NCBI RefSeq assembly: GCF_030489605.1
Contig: NZ_JAUKFY010000004.1
Location: 186,001 to 250,000 of the forward strand
Direction of reading: 5' to 3'
Length of the DNA stretch: 64,000 nucleotides
From: Brevibacillus laterosporus
Lineage (GTDB): Bacteria; Bacillota; Bacilli; Brevibacillales; Brevibacillaceae
Below are positions 35,816 to 44,600 of the stretch, in pieces. A program made the position numbers and the translations under genes. Below the pieces are notes generated by a model. It was given only the letters and a program-made list of their open reading frames with translations, was not told the origin of the DNA and did no database searches. How positions within the stretch are numbered: the stretch's first letter is position 1; the number at the start of each line of letters is the position of its first letter.

Positions 35816-36566
35816 AGCAACCCCCTCCTAGCACGCTTAGCGAGTCCAATATTTGCTGGAAAAACGCTTGTCGATTCGAACCTCGTCGTATTTCTGTGAA
35901 AAGCTTTCCATCTTTAATGAACACAATACGCTGGCAATAGCTCGCTGAGAAGGGATCGTGTGTTACCATGAGTACAGTCGCCTTCAACCGTTCGTTCATC
36001 TCCTTTAGCGCTTCCATCACGGCCTTTGCCGCTTTTGAATCAAGGTTACCGGTCAGTTCATCGGCGAGCACTAATGACGGCTCATGAATCAGGGCACGCG
36101 CAATAGCCGCACGCTGTTTCTGTCCACCCGACACCTCATATGTGCGTTTATCCAATAGTTTAGTAATTTGTAGCCATTCAGCAAGAGGATTTAATCTCTG
36201 CTCAATCAGATGAGCAGCCATGCCTTCCAAGACGAGGGGTAAAATAATGTTGTCCTTGATCGACAGCGTGTCAAGCAAGTTGAAATCCTGAAAAACAAAG
36301 CCAAGCTCGCGCCTTCTGAACAGTGCTAGCTCCTTATCACTCAATTTACTGGGGGTAACACCATTAATTTCGATTTGGCCGAACGTAGGGCGGTCAATTG
36401 TCGCAAGCAGATTAAGTAGCGTCGTCTTTCCACTTCCCGATGGTCCCATAATCCCCACAAATTCCCCAGCCTCTACACATAAGTCAATATCCTTTAAGGC
36501 CTGATGAATAACATTTCCTTTAGAACTGTATAGTTTACCAAGCCCTTGTGCTTTAAGAACGTTCAT
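35790..36566 (-). CDS. BceA-type ABC transporter ATPase
   Basis: 258 residues. Walker A GPSGSGKTT, Q-loop FVFQDFNLL, signature VSGGQKQRAAIAR, Walker B LVLADELTGNLDS and H-loop VTHD are all intact. The LDSK extension is typical of the MacB/BceA/LolD group. It pairs with the FtsX-type permease whose gene overlaps its 3' end. Its start follows GGAGGAG. An operator-like inverted repeat at 36639-36652 lies in the 104-bp gap after the kinase gene, giving the transporter its own inducible promoter as in bceAB. Confidence 0.9.
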   Translation of the reverse strand: MNVLKAQGLGKLYSSKGNVIHQALKDIDLCVEAGEFVGIMGPSGSGKTTLLNLLATIDRPTFGQIEINGVTPSKLSDKELALFRRRELGFVFQDFNLLDTLSIKDNIILPLVLEGMAAHLIEQRLNPLAEWLQITKLLDKRTYEVSGGQKQRAAIARALIHEPSLVLADELTGNLDSKAAKAVMEALKEMNERLKATVLMVTHDPFSASYCQRIVFIKDGKLFTEIRRGSNRQAFFQQILDSLSVLGGGCYDVPFTRI

Positions 36567-36604
36567 CGGCTCCTCCTGATTGTAAGTCTGTATATGCTCT
36601 CATA

Positions 36605-36622
36605 CGATCGATTTTCCTTTCA
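36605..36622 (-). promoter_or_regulatory. Promoter-region block shared with the serine hydrolase gene
   Basis: TGAAAGGAAAATCGATCG on the minus strand matches 17 of 18 bases at 40344-40361 and lies 16 bp after the inverted repeat (17 bp in the other copy). It is probably part of the core promoter region. Confidence 0.6.
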
Positions 36623-36638
36623 ATATCCTGATGGAACC

Positions 36639-36652
36639 TTACAATGTTGTCA
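36639..36652 (-). promoter_or_regulatory. BceR-like operator upstream of the ABC genes
   Basis: Minus-strand TGACA-ACAT-TGTAA fits the TNACA-N4-TGTAA inverted repeat described for BceR-like regulators. It sits 73 bp before the ATPase start. Confidence 0.75.
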
Positions 36653-36670
36653 CGAAGCGCCTGTCTTCTG

Positions 36671-37750
36671 CTACCTTTCACTGAGGATATGAATACCGCG
36701 CGGTTCAAAAGTGACTGTAAACGTCGTTCCGACACTCAGCTCCGATTCTACAAGCAGACCATGTCCAAGCCGATTGCAAACCTGTTTCGCTATATATAAT
36801 CCCATTCCTGTCGACTCACCTGCAATACGTCCATTTTCTCCAGTGAAAAAGGGGTCAAATATCCTCGGCATATCATGCGGCGCAATTCCCGCCCCTTCAT
36901 CTGTTATGCTTAATTTGCTGCCTTTGTCCATATTCGATTCTAAGTGGAAAACCAGCCGCTTCTCACCCAGCTTACTTTTACTATATTTGATCGCATTACT
37001 GACGAATTGATTCAACACAACCATCATCCACTTCTCATCCGTTTCCACCCATAACTCGCCATCGATCTGTGGAAATATGGAATAACGTATGCACAAACGT
37101 TTGTGTGCATTGATAACGGTCCGAATCAGTTCATGGAGCGGTATTTTTTTGATGTGGAGGTCGATTTCGAATTTATCGAGACGTGCTGTGTACAACATCA
37201 TTTCCAATCCCCTTGTCATCCGCTCCGCTTCCTCCTGCATGCTGACAACAAGCTTTTTCTGCCCTTCTTTCGTAGAAGGCATTTCCTGCAAAGCTTCTTG
37301 TGCGAGTAAATCGATAATCGATACAGGTGTCTTCATTTGATGTACCCATTGCAATACAAAGTGATTGTGAAGCTCCTGTTGACGACGATATTTGCCTAAT
37401 TCATTCAGATAGGCGTTATGCTGCTTCTCCAATAAGCGAGCGACAAGCCTCTGCTCCCTCGTTGCCATAGACTGCACAATAGCTACGGCCTGTAACTCAT
37501 CAGCTCGTTCAATCGCGATCCCAATTTGCTTGTAATAACCTTTTTGGCGAATATAGTCAACAATCATCCACAATAAAATAAAGAATAAAGCAAGCATCAC
37601 AAAATAATAAATGGTTCCCATATCAATTAGATCAGGGTAGCTTTTCTTTTCCAACAGCATGAATCCAACACCAAGTCCGACAATAAGCACACATAAAAAC
37701 ATATAAACTAATCGATCACGAAAAAATACAGCAACTGATAGTCCTTCCAT
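36671..37750 (-). CDS. Intramembrane-sensing histidine kinase (BceS-like)
   Basis: 359 residues. Two membrane helices (about 13-33 and 46-66) are joined by a loop of only some 12 residues, so there is no extracellular sensor domain. The H-box WVHQMKTPVS puts the phosphorylated residue at His137. HATPase motifs NQFVSNAIKYS, DEGAGI and GESTGMGLY follow. Such kinases are told of antibiotic flux by their partner ABC transporter. Its ATG overlaps the response-regulator stop by one base. Confidence 0.9.
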   Translation of the reverse strand: MEGLSVAVFFRDRLVYMFLCVLIVGLGVGFMLLEKKSYPDLIDMGTIYYFVMLALFFILLWMIVDYIRQKGYYKQIGIAIERADELQAVAIVQSMATREQRLVARLLEKQHNAYLNELGKYRRQQELHNHFVLQWVHQMKTPVSIIDLLAQEALQEMPSTKEGQKKLVVSMQEEAERMTRGLEMMLYTARLDKFEIDLHIKKIPLHELIRTVINAHKRLCIRYSIFPQIDGELWVETDEKWMMVVLNQFVSNAIKYSKSKLGEKRLVFHLESNMDKGSKLSITDEGAGIAPHDMPRIFDPFFTGENGRIAGESTGMGLYIAKQVCNRLGHGLLVESELSVGTTFTVTFEPRGIHILSER

Positions 37751-38469
37751 TAATTTGACTCCTCCCGCTCATCATTGAGGATCAGCTTATAACCTTGGCC
37801 ACGAACCGTCTCAATCGCTTTCGGCATCCCAATCTCCTCCAGTTTTTTTCGGAGCCTCGTCACATTGACAGTTAACGTATTGTTATCAACAAACTGTACA
37901 TCGTCCCACAATGCCTCTAATAGCTGATCGCGTGAAACGACTTGCCCAAGTTGCTGTATGAAGCATTTTGCCAATAAATGTTCGTTTTTCGTAAGCTCAA
38001 CCTTTCGATTCTGCCACATCAGCTCATTCCGGCTAAGATTCAAACGTAAGCCTTGCACATTCAGCTCCGCCTCAGGAATGGTAAGACTTGTCCCAGTGGC
38101 GTATTCCCCGTAAACTCTTCTTAGTACTCCTTTCACCTTGGCTATCAGAAGATCCAAATGAATGGGCTTTGTAATATAATCATCGCCGCCGTTCTCTATT
38201 GCCATCACCTGATCCATCTCACCCTCTCGTGCCGATATGAACAGGATCGGCATACTCGATCGCGTACGAATTTGCCTGCACCAATAATAGCCGTCAAAGT
38301 ACGGCAAGTTAATATCAAGCAGTACCAAATGGGGGGCATACGCCTCTAGCTCTGCCATTATTTCACGAAACTGCAATGCACACGAGGCTTCAAATCCATA
38401 TTTCTCCATACATCTTTTCAAAACAGCCCCTATTTTTTCATCGTCTTCCACAATAAAAATGCGATACAT
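37750..38469 (-). CDS. OmpR-family response regulator (BceR-like)
   Basis: 239 residues. Receiver domain with acidic pair EDD (9-10), phospho-Asp52 (LLDINLP) and the conserved Lys; winged-helix DNA-binding domain from about residue 130. The DNA-binding half resembles BceR/GraR. It is encoded first in a regulator-kinase-ATPase-permease cluster. Predicted targets in this window are the repeats before the ATPase gene and before the serine hydrolase gene. No such repeat precedes its own gene. Confidence 0.9.
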   Translation of the reverse strand: MYRIFIVEDDEKIGAVLKRCMEKYGFEASCALQFREIMAELEAYAPHLVLLDINLPYFDGYYWCRQIRTRSSMPILFISAREGEMDQVMAIENGGDDYITKPIHLDLLIAKVKGVLRRVYGEYATGTSLTIPEAELNVQGLRLNLSRNELMWQNRKVELTKNEHLLAKCFIQQLGQVVSRDQLLEALWDDVQFVDNNTLTVNVTRLRKKLEEIGMPKAIETVRGQGYKLILNDEREESN

Positions 38470-38507
38470 ATGTTCCTCCTAAAAATTTTTCTAGTCTAAA
38501 CTAAGAA

Positions 38508-38557
38508 TGTAGAGAAACTAACCATTTATTTGCACTCATTTTTATATTGTAGAGAAA
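38508..38557 (-). repeat. Two direct repeats 40 bp apart upstream of the response regulator gene
   Basis: TTTCTCTACA (minus) occurs at 38517-38508 and 38557-38548, exactly 40 bp apart. They could be operator half-sites for another regulator or part of the promoter. Confidence 0.4.
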
Positions 38558-38728
38558 AACCAAAAGTTTTCAAAATCTATTCTTGAAAAAAGGCAGTTAG
38601 TTGACAGGTATTCATTTTCTCCTCTTCCTCAAGGAAAATCTCCGACTTTTACATCTTGTTTCTCGATATGTAAAAAATCGAGTGAGGAAAACCCAAAAGA
38701 CTTCTCCACACCCTGATCACTCCGAATA

Positions 38729-40273
38729 TCATGATAGAGAGGGCGATATGTCTTCAGACAGTTTTTTATTTTTCGGAAAAAAGCCAGTGAATAATAACAC
38801 AACAAGCCAGGCCATTATCAGAAGAAAATTTATTTTGTTGCCTAAATCTAACTTTAGAACGCTCCATTCATAGGAAGCACAAAACAAGATCGTGCCGGTA
38901 AGCAAGAGCAAGAACGTTCTGATCCCTATCCTACCGTAAGGCTTCTTCTCATGTTTGATGATGAAGACTCTCCTTCCGCTTTTCAACCTGACGGCAAACA
39001 ACAGCAAGTATCCCCCCAGTGCTACTCCAATGACAACAGATATCACTGAGTTGTTTTTTCTCTTTTCGGTAAAAAAGAAATATCCTGCGGGCAACGTTCC
39101 AGTTTCGAATTCAATCCAAGCATGATAAATATCCTGTCTTAGATCTATGCCATTCTCGCTATTTGTAAGGATGACCAACCCATCCTGTGTCTCGGGAATC
39201 AAACCATAAAAAGAATGCCAGCCCCGATTATCACCAGAGTGATAAATCAATGTGCGTTGATTAGACAACTTCTTCACAAATACACCCAAACCATTCTCAG
39301 ACAGTACTGGCTTTTGCATCTCCTCTACCCGTTCGCTTTTGATGACATCATGTCCTTTGCTTTTACTGTTGTTTGCCTCCATACTCGCTACGATTAATGT
39401 CATCATATCGGTTGTATTGGTTTTGAGACCCGCAGCAGCCTGTTCGGGGAACTGATAATTCGGGAGCTCTTGTCCAAAATATCCGTAGGGTTTGGACAGC
39501 TTGGAATCTATGGGAACCTGCCGAAACGAACTAGCTTTCATTCCAAGTGGCTCCATAACTTGTTCCTTCATATAACGGTCAAAAGGCATACCTGTCACTT
39601 CTTCGATAACGAGCTGTAATATGGAATATCCACCTCCAGAGTACACCACTGCTGCACCCGGCTTCCCAGTAATTTTCACTGGTTCATTGAATAAGCTTTT
39701 TTTTGACAAAGACTCCTCTATAGGATAAAGACGACTCTCTGGCGATACGCCGAGATATCCCTGATGAGGGGATAATCCTGCGGTATGGCTTAACAATCGC
39801 CTTATCGTAACTTCATCATGATTAAATTTTGAAGCGGGTAATTGCCAGCGTGTCAAATACTTTCCAACAGGATCATCGAGTGATAACAATCCTTTGTCTG
39901 CAAGGTGCAGGATTCCCCACGATGTTAGGCTCTTGGATATAGAACCAGCCTGAAATAAGGTGTTATCGCTTAGCGGTATCTTTTTCTTTTTATCTGCATA
40001 ACCATAGTTGAGCTTATATGCGATACGCCCCTGATGAACGATGCCGATCGCAACCCCTGGTACACCATATCTCTCCTGCCATTTCGGCACTTGTTCATCC
40101 AGCTTTTGCTTGAAATTCTCCACACTCTTACTGGATGACTTAGCCATATGAGCCGGATTCCCTGATGTTGCAATCGCACCCTGTGAAAAGATCAATTCAA
40201 TTATGATCCCCAGTAAAATAACTAGACATACGATACTTTTAAAAATCGAAGCTACTCTCCGTCTACTCTTCAT
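38729..40273 (-). CDS. Membrane serine hydrolase (class C beta-lactamase / FmtA-PbpX-like)
   Basis: 514 residues. An N-terminal membrane anchor (about 10-30) precedes an extracellular beta-lactamase-fold domain with the SISK nucleophile motif (AGSISKSLTSWG), a YSG second motif and HSG in place of KTG, then three C-terminal membrane helices. This layout is seen in D-aminopeptidase or teichoic acid D-Ala esterase relatives. The ATG at 40273 has AGGAG 8 nt upstream. Two BceR-like operators lie upstream, so it probably belongs to the envelope-stress response of the neighbouring module. Confidence 0.85.
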   Translation of the reverse strand: MKSRRRVASIFKSIVCLVILLGIIIELIFSQGAIATSGNPAHMAKSSSKSVENFKQKLDEQVPKWQERYGVPGVAIGIVHQGRIAYKLNYGYADKKKKIPLSDNTLFQAGSISKSLTSWGILHLADKGLLSLDDPVGKYLTRWQLPASKFNHDEVTIRRLLSHTAGLSPHQGYLGVSPESRLYPIEESLSKKSLFNEPVKITGKPGAAVVYSGGGYSILQLVIEEVTGMPFDRYMKEQVMEPLGMKASSFRQVPIDSKLSKPYGYFGQELPNYQFPEQAAAGLKTNTTDMMTLIVASMEANNSKSKGHDVIKSERVEEMQKPVLSENGLGVFVKKLSNQRTLIYHSGDNRGWHSFYGLIPETQDGLVILTNSENGIDLRQDIYHAWIEFETGTLPAGYFFFTEKRKNNSVISVVIGVALGGYLLLFAVRLKSGRRVFIIKHEKKPYGRIGIRTFLLLLTGTILFCASYEWSVLKLDLGNKINFLLIMAWLVVLLFTGFFPKNKKLSEDISPSLS

Positions 40274-40343
40274 CTGTGCCACTCCTATTTGTTGACTATT
40301 TACTTGTACCATTTAAGAGTATCTCATTTAAGGAACTCTCTTT

Positions 40344-40361
40344 CGATCGATCTTCCTTTCA
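40344..40361 (-). promoter_or_regulatory. Promoter-region block shared with the ABC genes
   Basis: TGAAAGGAAGATCGATCG on the minus strand differs by one base from 36605-36622, and GAGAG follows in both. It lies 17 bp after the nearer inverted repeat. Confidence 0.6.
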
Positions 40362-40378
40362 TAATTCGGCCTTCTTCC

Positions 40379-40392
40379 TTACAATGTTGTCA
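40379..40392 (-). promoter_or_regulatory. BceR-like operator, proximal copy
   Basis: Minus-strand TGACA-ACAT-TGTAA, identical to the site before the ATPase gene; the match extends 2 bp further (AGG run). Confidence 0.7.
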
Positions 40393-40409
40393 CAACCTGA
40401 TTATCTGTC

Positions 40410-40423
40410 TTACAAAGTTGTCA
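40410..40423 (-). promoter_or_regulatory. BceR-like operator, distal copy
   Basis: Minus-strand TGACA-ACTT-TGTAA, 31 bp (three helical turns) upstream of the proximal copy, so two dimers could bind on the same face of the DNA. Confidence 0.7.
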
Positions 40424-40464
40424 CAAATCTGCTCTACTCCCTCTTCAGGTAGGTTTTTCAAATA

Positions 40465-40503
40465 AAAAAGTACACCACTCCATAAATAAGCGGTGTACTT
40501 TTT
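40465..40503. terminator. Terminator of the 77-residue protein gene
   Basis: Perfect 12-bp arms 40465-40476 and 40492-40503 with T runs in both directions. It insulates the operator region from the gene to the right. Confidence 0.8.
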
Positions 40504-40601
40504 ACTATCATGCACAAAATGGTAGACAAGTTTTTACATGTAATAGCCTCATGTACTACCACATGTCCTACATATTATAGAATTAGAGTGGTTTTTCCCG
40601 T

Positions 40602-40835
40602 TTACGGCAAAGAAATCAAGTCCAACAGCTTCTTGTTACGAGCTTTACGTTCGCTTTCTTCTGCGAAGTCGTATTTTTTAAGCGCATGAAACAGTTCGTT
40701 CAAAGTCGATTGAGGCAGTTCTTTTTGTAAAAATACATGGATCTGCTCTGCCAATGCTTTGGGTAAATAAGCCTGTTGATCCGCCCATTTTTGTAGGACA
40801 TCCGCCTGACTGTGATCCAGCTTGCATTCCCCCAT
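40602..40835 (-). CDS. Small helical hypothetical protein, 77 residues
   Basis: The family is not recognised. It begins MGECKLDHSQADVLQKW and is almost entirely alpha-helical and soluble. The ATG at 40835 has AAGGAGG 8 nt upstream, while the ATG at 40841 is too close to it. A dedicated terminator follows. It is divergent from the YjcZ-like peptide gene. Its start, ribosome site and terminator make it a real gene; no function can be assigned. Confidence 0.65.
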   Translation of the reverse strand: MGECKLDHSQADVLQKWADQQAYLPKALAEQIHVFLQKELPQSTLNELFHALKKYDFAEESERKARNKKLLDLISLP

Positions 40836-40989
40836 TTTCATTACCTCCTTTTTATTTTCCTATCCTTACCTTAACCTGTTTTCGCCCAAGCTTCCATCTT
40901 TTTGGGCGCAAAAACTTCATCTCTTCAATAACCATCCACCCATTTTTGACATATTGATATAGGGCAGAGACAAAGGAGGGTGATATAAC

Positions 40990-41103
40990 ATGTCAAGTAT
41001 CTTTGGTGGTAATGGTTGTGGCGATTTCTCTTGTATCCTAGTGTTGTTTATTCTTTTGGTGATTATCAGTTGCTGCTTCGATGGTTGCAATTCTCGCTGC
41101 TAA
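40990..41103 (+). CDS. YjcZ-like sporulation peptide, cysteine-rich
   Basis: 37 residues, MSSIFGGNG then a hydrophobic stretch (about 15-28) and the tail CCFDGCNSRC. The glycine-rich start and single FILLVII-type span resemble the YjcZ family of tiny sporulation peptides, but five of the residues here are cysteines in the span and tail region, which is unusual. The ATG at 40990 follows GGAGGGTGAT with normal spacing. The terminator at 41256-41289 is the first one downstream. Confidence 0.65.
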   Translation: MSSIFGGNGCGDFSCILVLFILLVIISCCFDGCNSRC

Positions 41104-41255
41104 GCACTGAGACACCCGAACAGGAAATGGTCTACCTCTTATAGAAGCTAGCATATCACGGCGGACTAATATCCATCACTAATTCTAAACAGTTATGAAT
41201 CTTTCCATTTCCTAGGTGAGTTAGATCACCATCTCAATATGTGATTTACAGCGAC

Positions 41256-41289
41256 GTAAAAAGACGCCACAATAAAGGCGTCTTTTTAC
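41256..41289. terminator. Bidirectional terminator between convergent genes
   Basis: Perfect 13-bp arms 41256-41268 and 41277-41289 with an 8-nt loop and A/T runs on both sides. It serves the acyl-CoA synthetase gene and the YjcZ-like gene. Confidence 0.9.
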
Positions 41290-41314
41290 ATATTTACTGA
41301 ATTAATTTGTTCTC

Positions 41315-42910
41315 TTACAACCTTTCATTTTGACGCAGCTCTATCCTTCTGATTTTACCGGAAGTAGTTTTGGGCAACTCGCTGACAAACTGAATTTTAC
41401 GCGGATATTTATATGGGGCGGTCAAGCTTTTTACATGCTCCTGTAATTTTGTGATTAATTCATCAGACGCTTCTACCCCTTGTTTTAATACAATAAAGGC
41501 TTTTACAACCTGTCCGCGATCAGGATCTGGACTAGCTACGGCTGCGCATTCTGCAACTGCTTCATGCTTTACTAACGCATCCTCAACCTCAAACGGTCCA
41601 ATCGTATAGCCAGACGAAATAATGATGTCATCAGAACGCCCCTCAAACCAAATATAGCCATCCTCGTCCTGACGTCCTTGATCCCCCGTTACATACCAGT
41701 CGCCCCGAAACGCTCGCTGCGTCCGTATAGAATCATTCAAATACCCTTTAAATAAAGCAATCATTTTGCGATCGACTGCAATATCTCCCACTTTTCCTGT
41801 TTCCAATTCATTACCTTCCTCGTCAATAATCGCGATTCCCACCGCTGGAGAAGGTCGTCCCATTGAGCCTGGACGCGGTTCCATACCAATAAATGTACCT
41901 ACCAGCAAAGTATTTTCCGTTTGCCCGTATCCGTCTCGTACAGTCAGGTTGAAAGTCCTGCGAAACGTATCAATCACTTCACGATTTAAAGGCTCACCGG
42001 CTGAACAAGCGGAGCGCAAAGCGTTCATTTTATAATTCGCCAAATCGGGCATTTTCGCTATCAGCCTGTATTCCGTCGGAGTGGCACACATAACTGAAAT
42101 GGGATATTTTTGTAGCAGGGATAAATAGGTCTCAGGTCTAAATTTCCCTTTATAGACAAACGCGGTTGCACCCTTGCCTAAAGTTGATACAAAAGGACTC
42201 CATATCCATTTTGCCCATCCAGGGCTTGCTGTGGCCCATACCAGATCATTTTCTTGAACGTCAAGCCAATATGTAGCTGCGACAGCTAAATGAGCGAACG
42301 GCCAACCGTGAACATGCATAACACCTTTAGGCCCACCAGTCGTACCTGATGTGTAAGATAGGAAGGCAAGCTCATCCGATCCTGTCGCTACGCTCTCAGC
42401 TTCTTCTGCTGCACCGACTAGGATATCCGTTAACTCCTGCCATCCCTTCCTATGCTCTCCGACGGAAATAAAACAAGTTAGTGACTCACATTCATCTCGA
42501 ATACCATCAATTTCAGATAGCAGCTCCTTTGTAGCAATAATTGCTTTCGCCTTTGCATGGTTAACACGGTACGCAATATCCTTCCCCCTTAGCATTTCAG
42601 AGCCGGGTATCACGACAGCGCCCATTTTTATCAAAGCTAAATAAATACCATACGCTTCTATCCCACGCGGGACTAACACAAGCACTTTATCACAGCAAGC
42701 AATTCCACAGCCTAGGAAAGCGTTGACAAGCTTATTCATATAAATGCGTAATTGCTCATAGGTAAGGATTTCTTCCTTTTCATCTTCTGAGACAATCACA
42801 AGTGCAGCTTTTTGCGGATGAAGAAGAGCATATCTCTCTACTTCAGATGCAAAGTTATACAGTGGCGGAATCTCAACCATTCCATGTTCTCTCAGCTTAT
42901 CTGTTGACAT
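41315..42910 (-). CDS. Acyl-CoA synthetase (AMP-dependent, medium-/branched-chain type)
   Basis: 531 residues, ANL superfamily. Motifs: YTSGTTGGPKGVMH, DGYGQTENT, YVTGDQGRQDEDGYIWFEGR and the catalytic lysine in KTTSGKIRR. It is closer to the acetyl/butyryl-CoA synthetase (MACS, Bacillus YtcI/MbcS-like) branch than the synthetase at 21206, judging by the HVHGWPFAH segment. It makes acyl-CoA from short or branched carboxylates. It is divergent from the APC permease gene at 43076; whether they are functionally linked is unknown. Confidence 0.85.
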   Translation of the reverse strand: MSTDKLREHGMVEIPPLYNFASEVERYALLHPQKAALVIVSEDEKEEILTYEQLRIYMNKLVNAFLGCGIACCDKVLVLVPRGIEAYGIYLALIKMGAVVIPGSEMLRGKDIAYRVNHAKAKAIIATKELLSEIDGIRDECESLTCFISVGEHRKGWQELTDILVGAAEEAESVATGSDELAFLSYTSGTTGGPKGVMHVHGWPFAHLAVAATYWLDVQENDLVWATASPGWAKWIWSPFVSTLGKGATAFVYKGKFRPETYLSLLQKYPISVMCATPTEYRLIAKMPDLANYKMNALRSACSAGEPLNREVIDTFRRTFNLTVRDGYGQTENTLLVGTFIGMEPRPGSMGRPSPAVGIAIIDEEGNELETGKVGDIAVDRKMIALFKGYLNDSIRTQRAFRGDWYVTGDQGRQDEDGYIWFEGRSDDIIISSGYTIGPFEVEDALVKHEAVAECAAVASPDPDRGQVVKAFIVLKQGVEASDELITKLQEHVKSLTAPYKYPRKIQFVSELPKTTSGKIRRIELRQNERL

Positions 42911-43075
42911 GATAAATCCCTCCCTTAGATGTAACTGTTATTTAATAAGAAATTCTATTTATTTTCTGAAAATTCCTTTTTCTGAGACAAATATGTAAAT
43001 ATCCTGTTTGATTGCATAAATATTAATCATCTGCTATGATTTGTTCGTGTTTTTTGCAACATGGAGGGAACATCA

Positions 43076-44473
43076 ATGACAACAAAAAAATGGGGAGCTT
43101 GGATGCTAACCGCCATTGTGGTAGGTAACATGGTAGGCTCAGGAATCTTTATGCTACCGGGTGCCTTAGCAAGAATAGCTAGCCCCTTGGCAGTCACCTT
43201 AGCATGGTTGCTTACCGGGTTTGGAGTCTTATTAATTGGGCTCGTCTTTGGTAATTTAGCAATTCGTCGGCCTGATCTGACTGCCGGTCCACAAAGTTAT
43301 GCCTCTGCCTTATTTCGAAATCCAAGACGGGGGAAAGTATTCGGTTTTACAATTGCTTGGGGTTACTGGGTGGCGAATTGGTCAGGAAATGTAGCGATCA
43401 TCACAACATTTGCCGGATATCTTTCCACCTTTTTCCCTATCATGAAACAAACTAATGTTTTATTTCAAATTGGCTCTTTTCCGGTTGAGACGGGGAAACT
43501 CATCACCTTTTTAGTTTGTACGATTTATCTATGGGGGACACATTTCATTTTATGCCGCAACACTCTGGTAGCCGGTAGACTTAACTTCATGGCAACAGCT
43601 ACAAAAGTGGTCGGATTTGTCTTTTTCATGGTTGCTGCTCTTTCTATTTTTCAATGGTCCATGATGGGTTCGTTCTATTATCCAATGTCTGAAGCTGGTT
43701 CTGCAGTAGAGCATGGATTGCTTGAGCAAGTCAATCTAGCCGCTATTTCAACGCTATGGGCATTTGTAGGAATCGAGTCTGCCTCCATTTTATCATCTCG
43801 AGCTCGCTCCCAGCGAGATGTAAAAATAGCTACGATTCTTGGATTAGTAATTGTTGTCTGTATATATGTATTAATTACATTACTGACCATGGGAGTGCTC
43901 CCTGTCGAAGCACTCCGTCATTCAGATAAACCGTTAGCAGATGCACTGGTTGCTATTATGGGACCTTCCGGGGGCATTGCCTTAGCACTTCTAGCGATTT
44001 TTTCCCTGGTTGGAACAACGATTGGCTGGATTTTAGTAGGTTCGGAGGTATCCTATCAAGCGGCACAAGCAGGGATGTTCCCTAAAATCTTTGAAAAAAC
44101 GAATCAGCATGGAAGCCCGGCTCAAGCCTTATTGATTACTAATTTTTGCACACAGCTCTTTGTTTTTTCTACCATTTCCAATACAATCGCAGGAGCATTT
44201 ACCTTTGTCATCACGGTAGCAACTCTTGCTTATCTGATTCCGTATATCGTATCTGCCCTCTTTCAGCTGAAGCTGGTGTATACGGGGGAAACCTATCGTG
44301 CCGGTGAAGCACGGACTAGGTTATTGGATGGTTGCATTGGAATTTTAGCAACGCTCTATTCCATGTGGGTGATTAAAACAGGGATTGCCGATTTAGAAAC
44401 CCTTTTACTTGGGATAGGACTTTTCTTTAGCGCTATTTTGATCTATCCTTTCGCTTTTAAGAAAGCCGTTTGA
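43076..44473 (+). CDS. APC family amino acid/polyamine permease (ArcD/antiporter-like)
   Basis: 465 residues with 12-13 membrane helices. The first helix has the APC glycine motif GNMVGSGIFMLPG, and the WIL-type loops and the IESASI motif in helix 6 fit the basic amino acid/polyamine antiporter subfamily. It probably exchanges amino acids such as arginine/ornithine or related compounds; the substrate is not proved. The start is the ATG at 43076 with GGAGGG 7 nt upstream, not the ATG at 43061 that contains this site. Confidence 0.85.
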   Translation: MTTKKWGAWMLTAIVVGNMVGSGIFMLPGALARIASPLAVTLAWLLTGFGVLLIGLVFGNLAIRRPDLTAGPQSYASALFRNPRRGKVFGFTIAWGYWVANWSGNVAIITTFAGYLSTFFPIMKQTNVLFQIGSFPVETGKLITFLVCTIYLWGTHFILCRNTLVAGRLNFMATATKVVGFVFFMVAALSIFQWSMMGSFYYPMSEAGSAVEHGLLEQVNLAAISTLWAFVGIESASILSSRARSQRDVKIATILGLVIVVCIYVLITLLTMGVLPVEALRHSDKPLADALVAIMGPSGGIALALLAIFSLVGTTIGWILVGSEVSYQAAQAGMFPKIFEKTNQHGSPAQALLITNFCTQLFVFSTISNTIAGAFTFVITVATLAYLIPYIVSALFQLKLVYTGETYRAGEARTRLLDGCIGILATLYSMWVIKTGIADLETLLLGIGLFFSAILIYPFAFKKAV

Positions 44474-44514
44474 TACAGTCCGAACAACAGCTCAAGACGT
44501 AATCGTTATATAGA

Positions 44515-44553
44515 AAAAAGCAGGAAGGAGTTTGTGCTCCTTGCCTGCTTTTT
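44515..44553. terminator. Bidirectional terminator between the permease and the small membrane protein gene
   Basis: Arms 44515-44530 and 44537-44553 pair with a single bulged G, and T runs flank both sides. Confidence 0.85.
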
Positions 44554-44600
44554 CTGATTATCCTCTCATGTTCCATTCGCTGCCCTCGATAGTAGTTGCC

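Noticed and set aside
36574-36590. A second TGTAA-like sequence near the ATPase start, considered as another operator
   Set aside because: It lacks the paired TNACA half-site with 4-bp spacing.
36553-36735. A 60-residue minus-strand frame bridging the kinase end and ATPase start
   Set aside because: It overlaps both genes, has no ribosome site, and its middle is the operator and promoter region conserved at 40344-40423.
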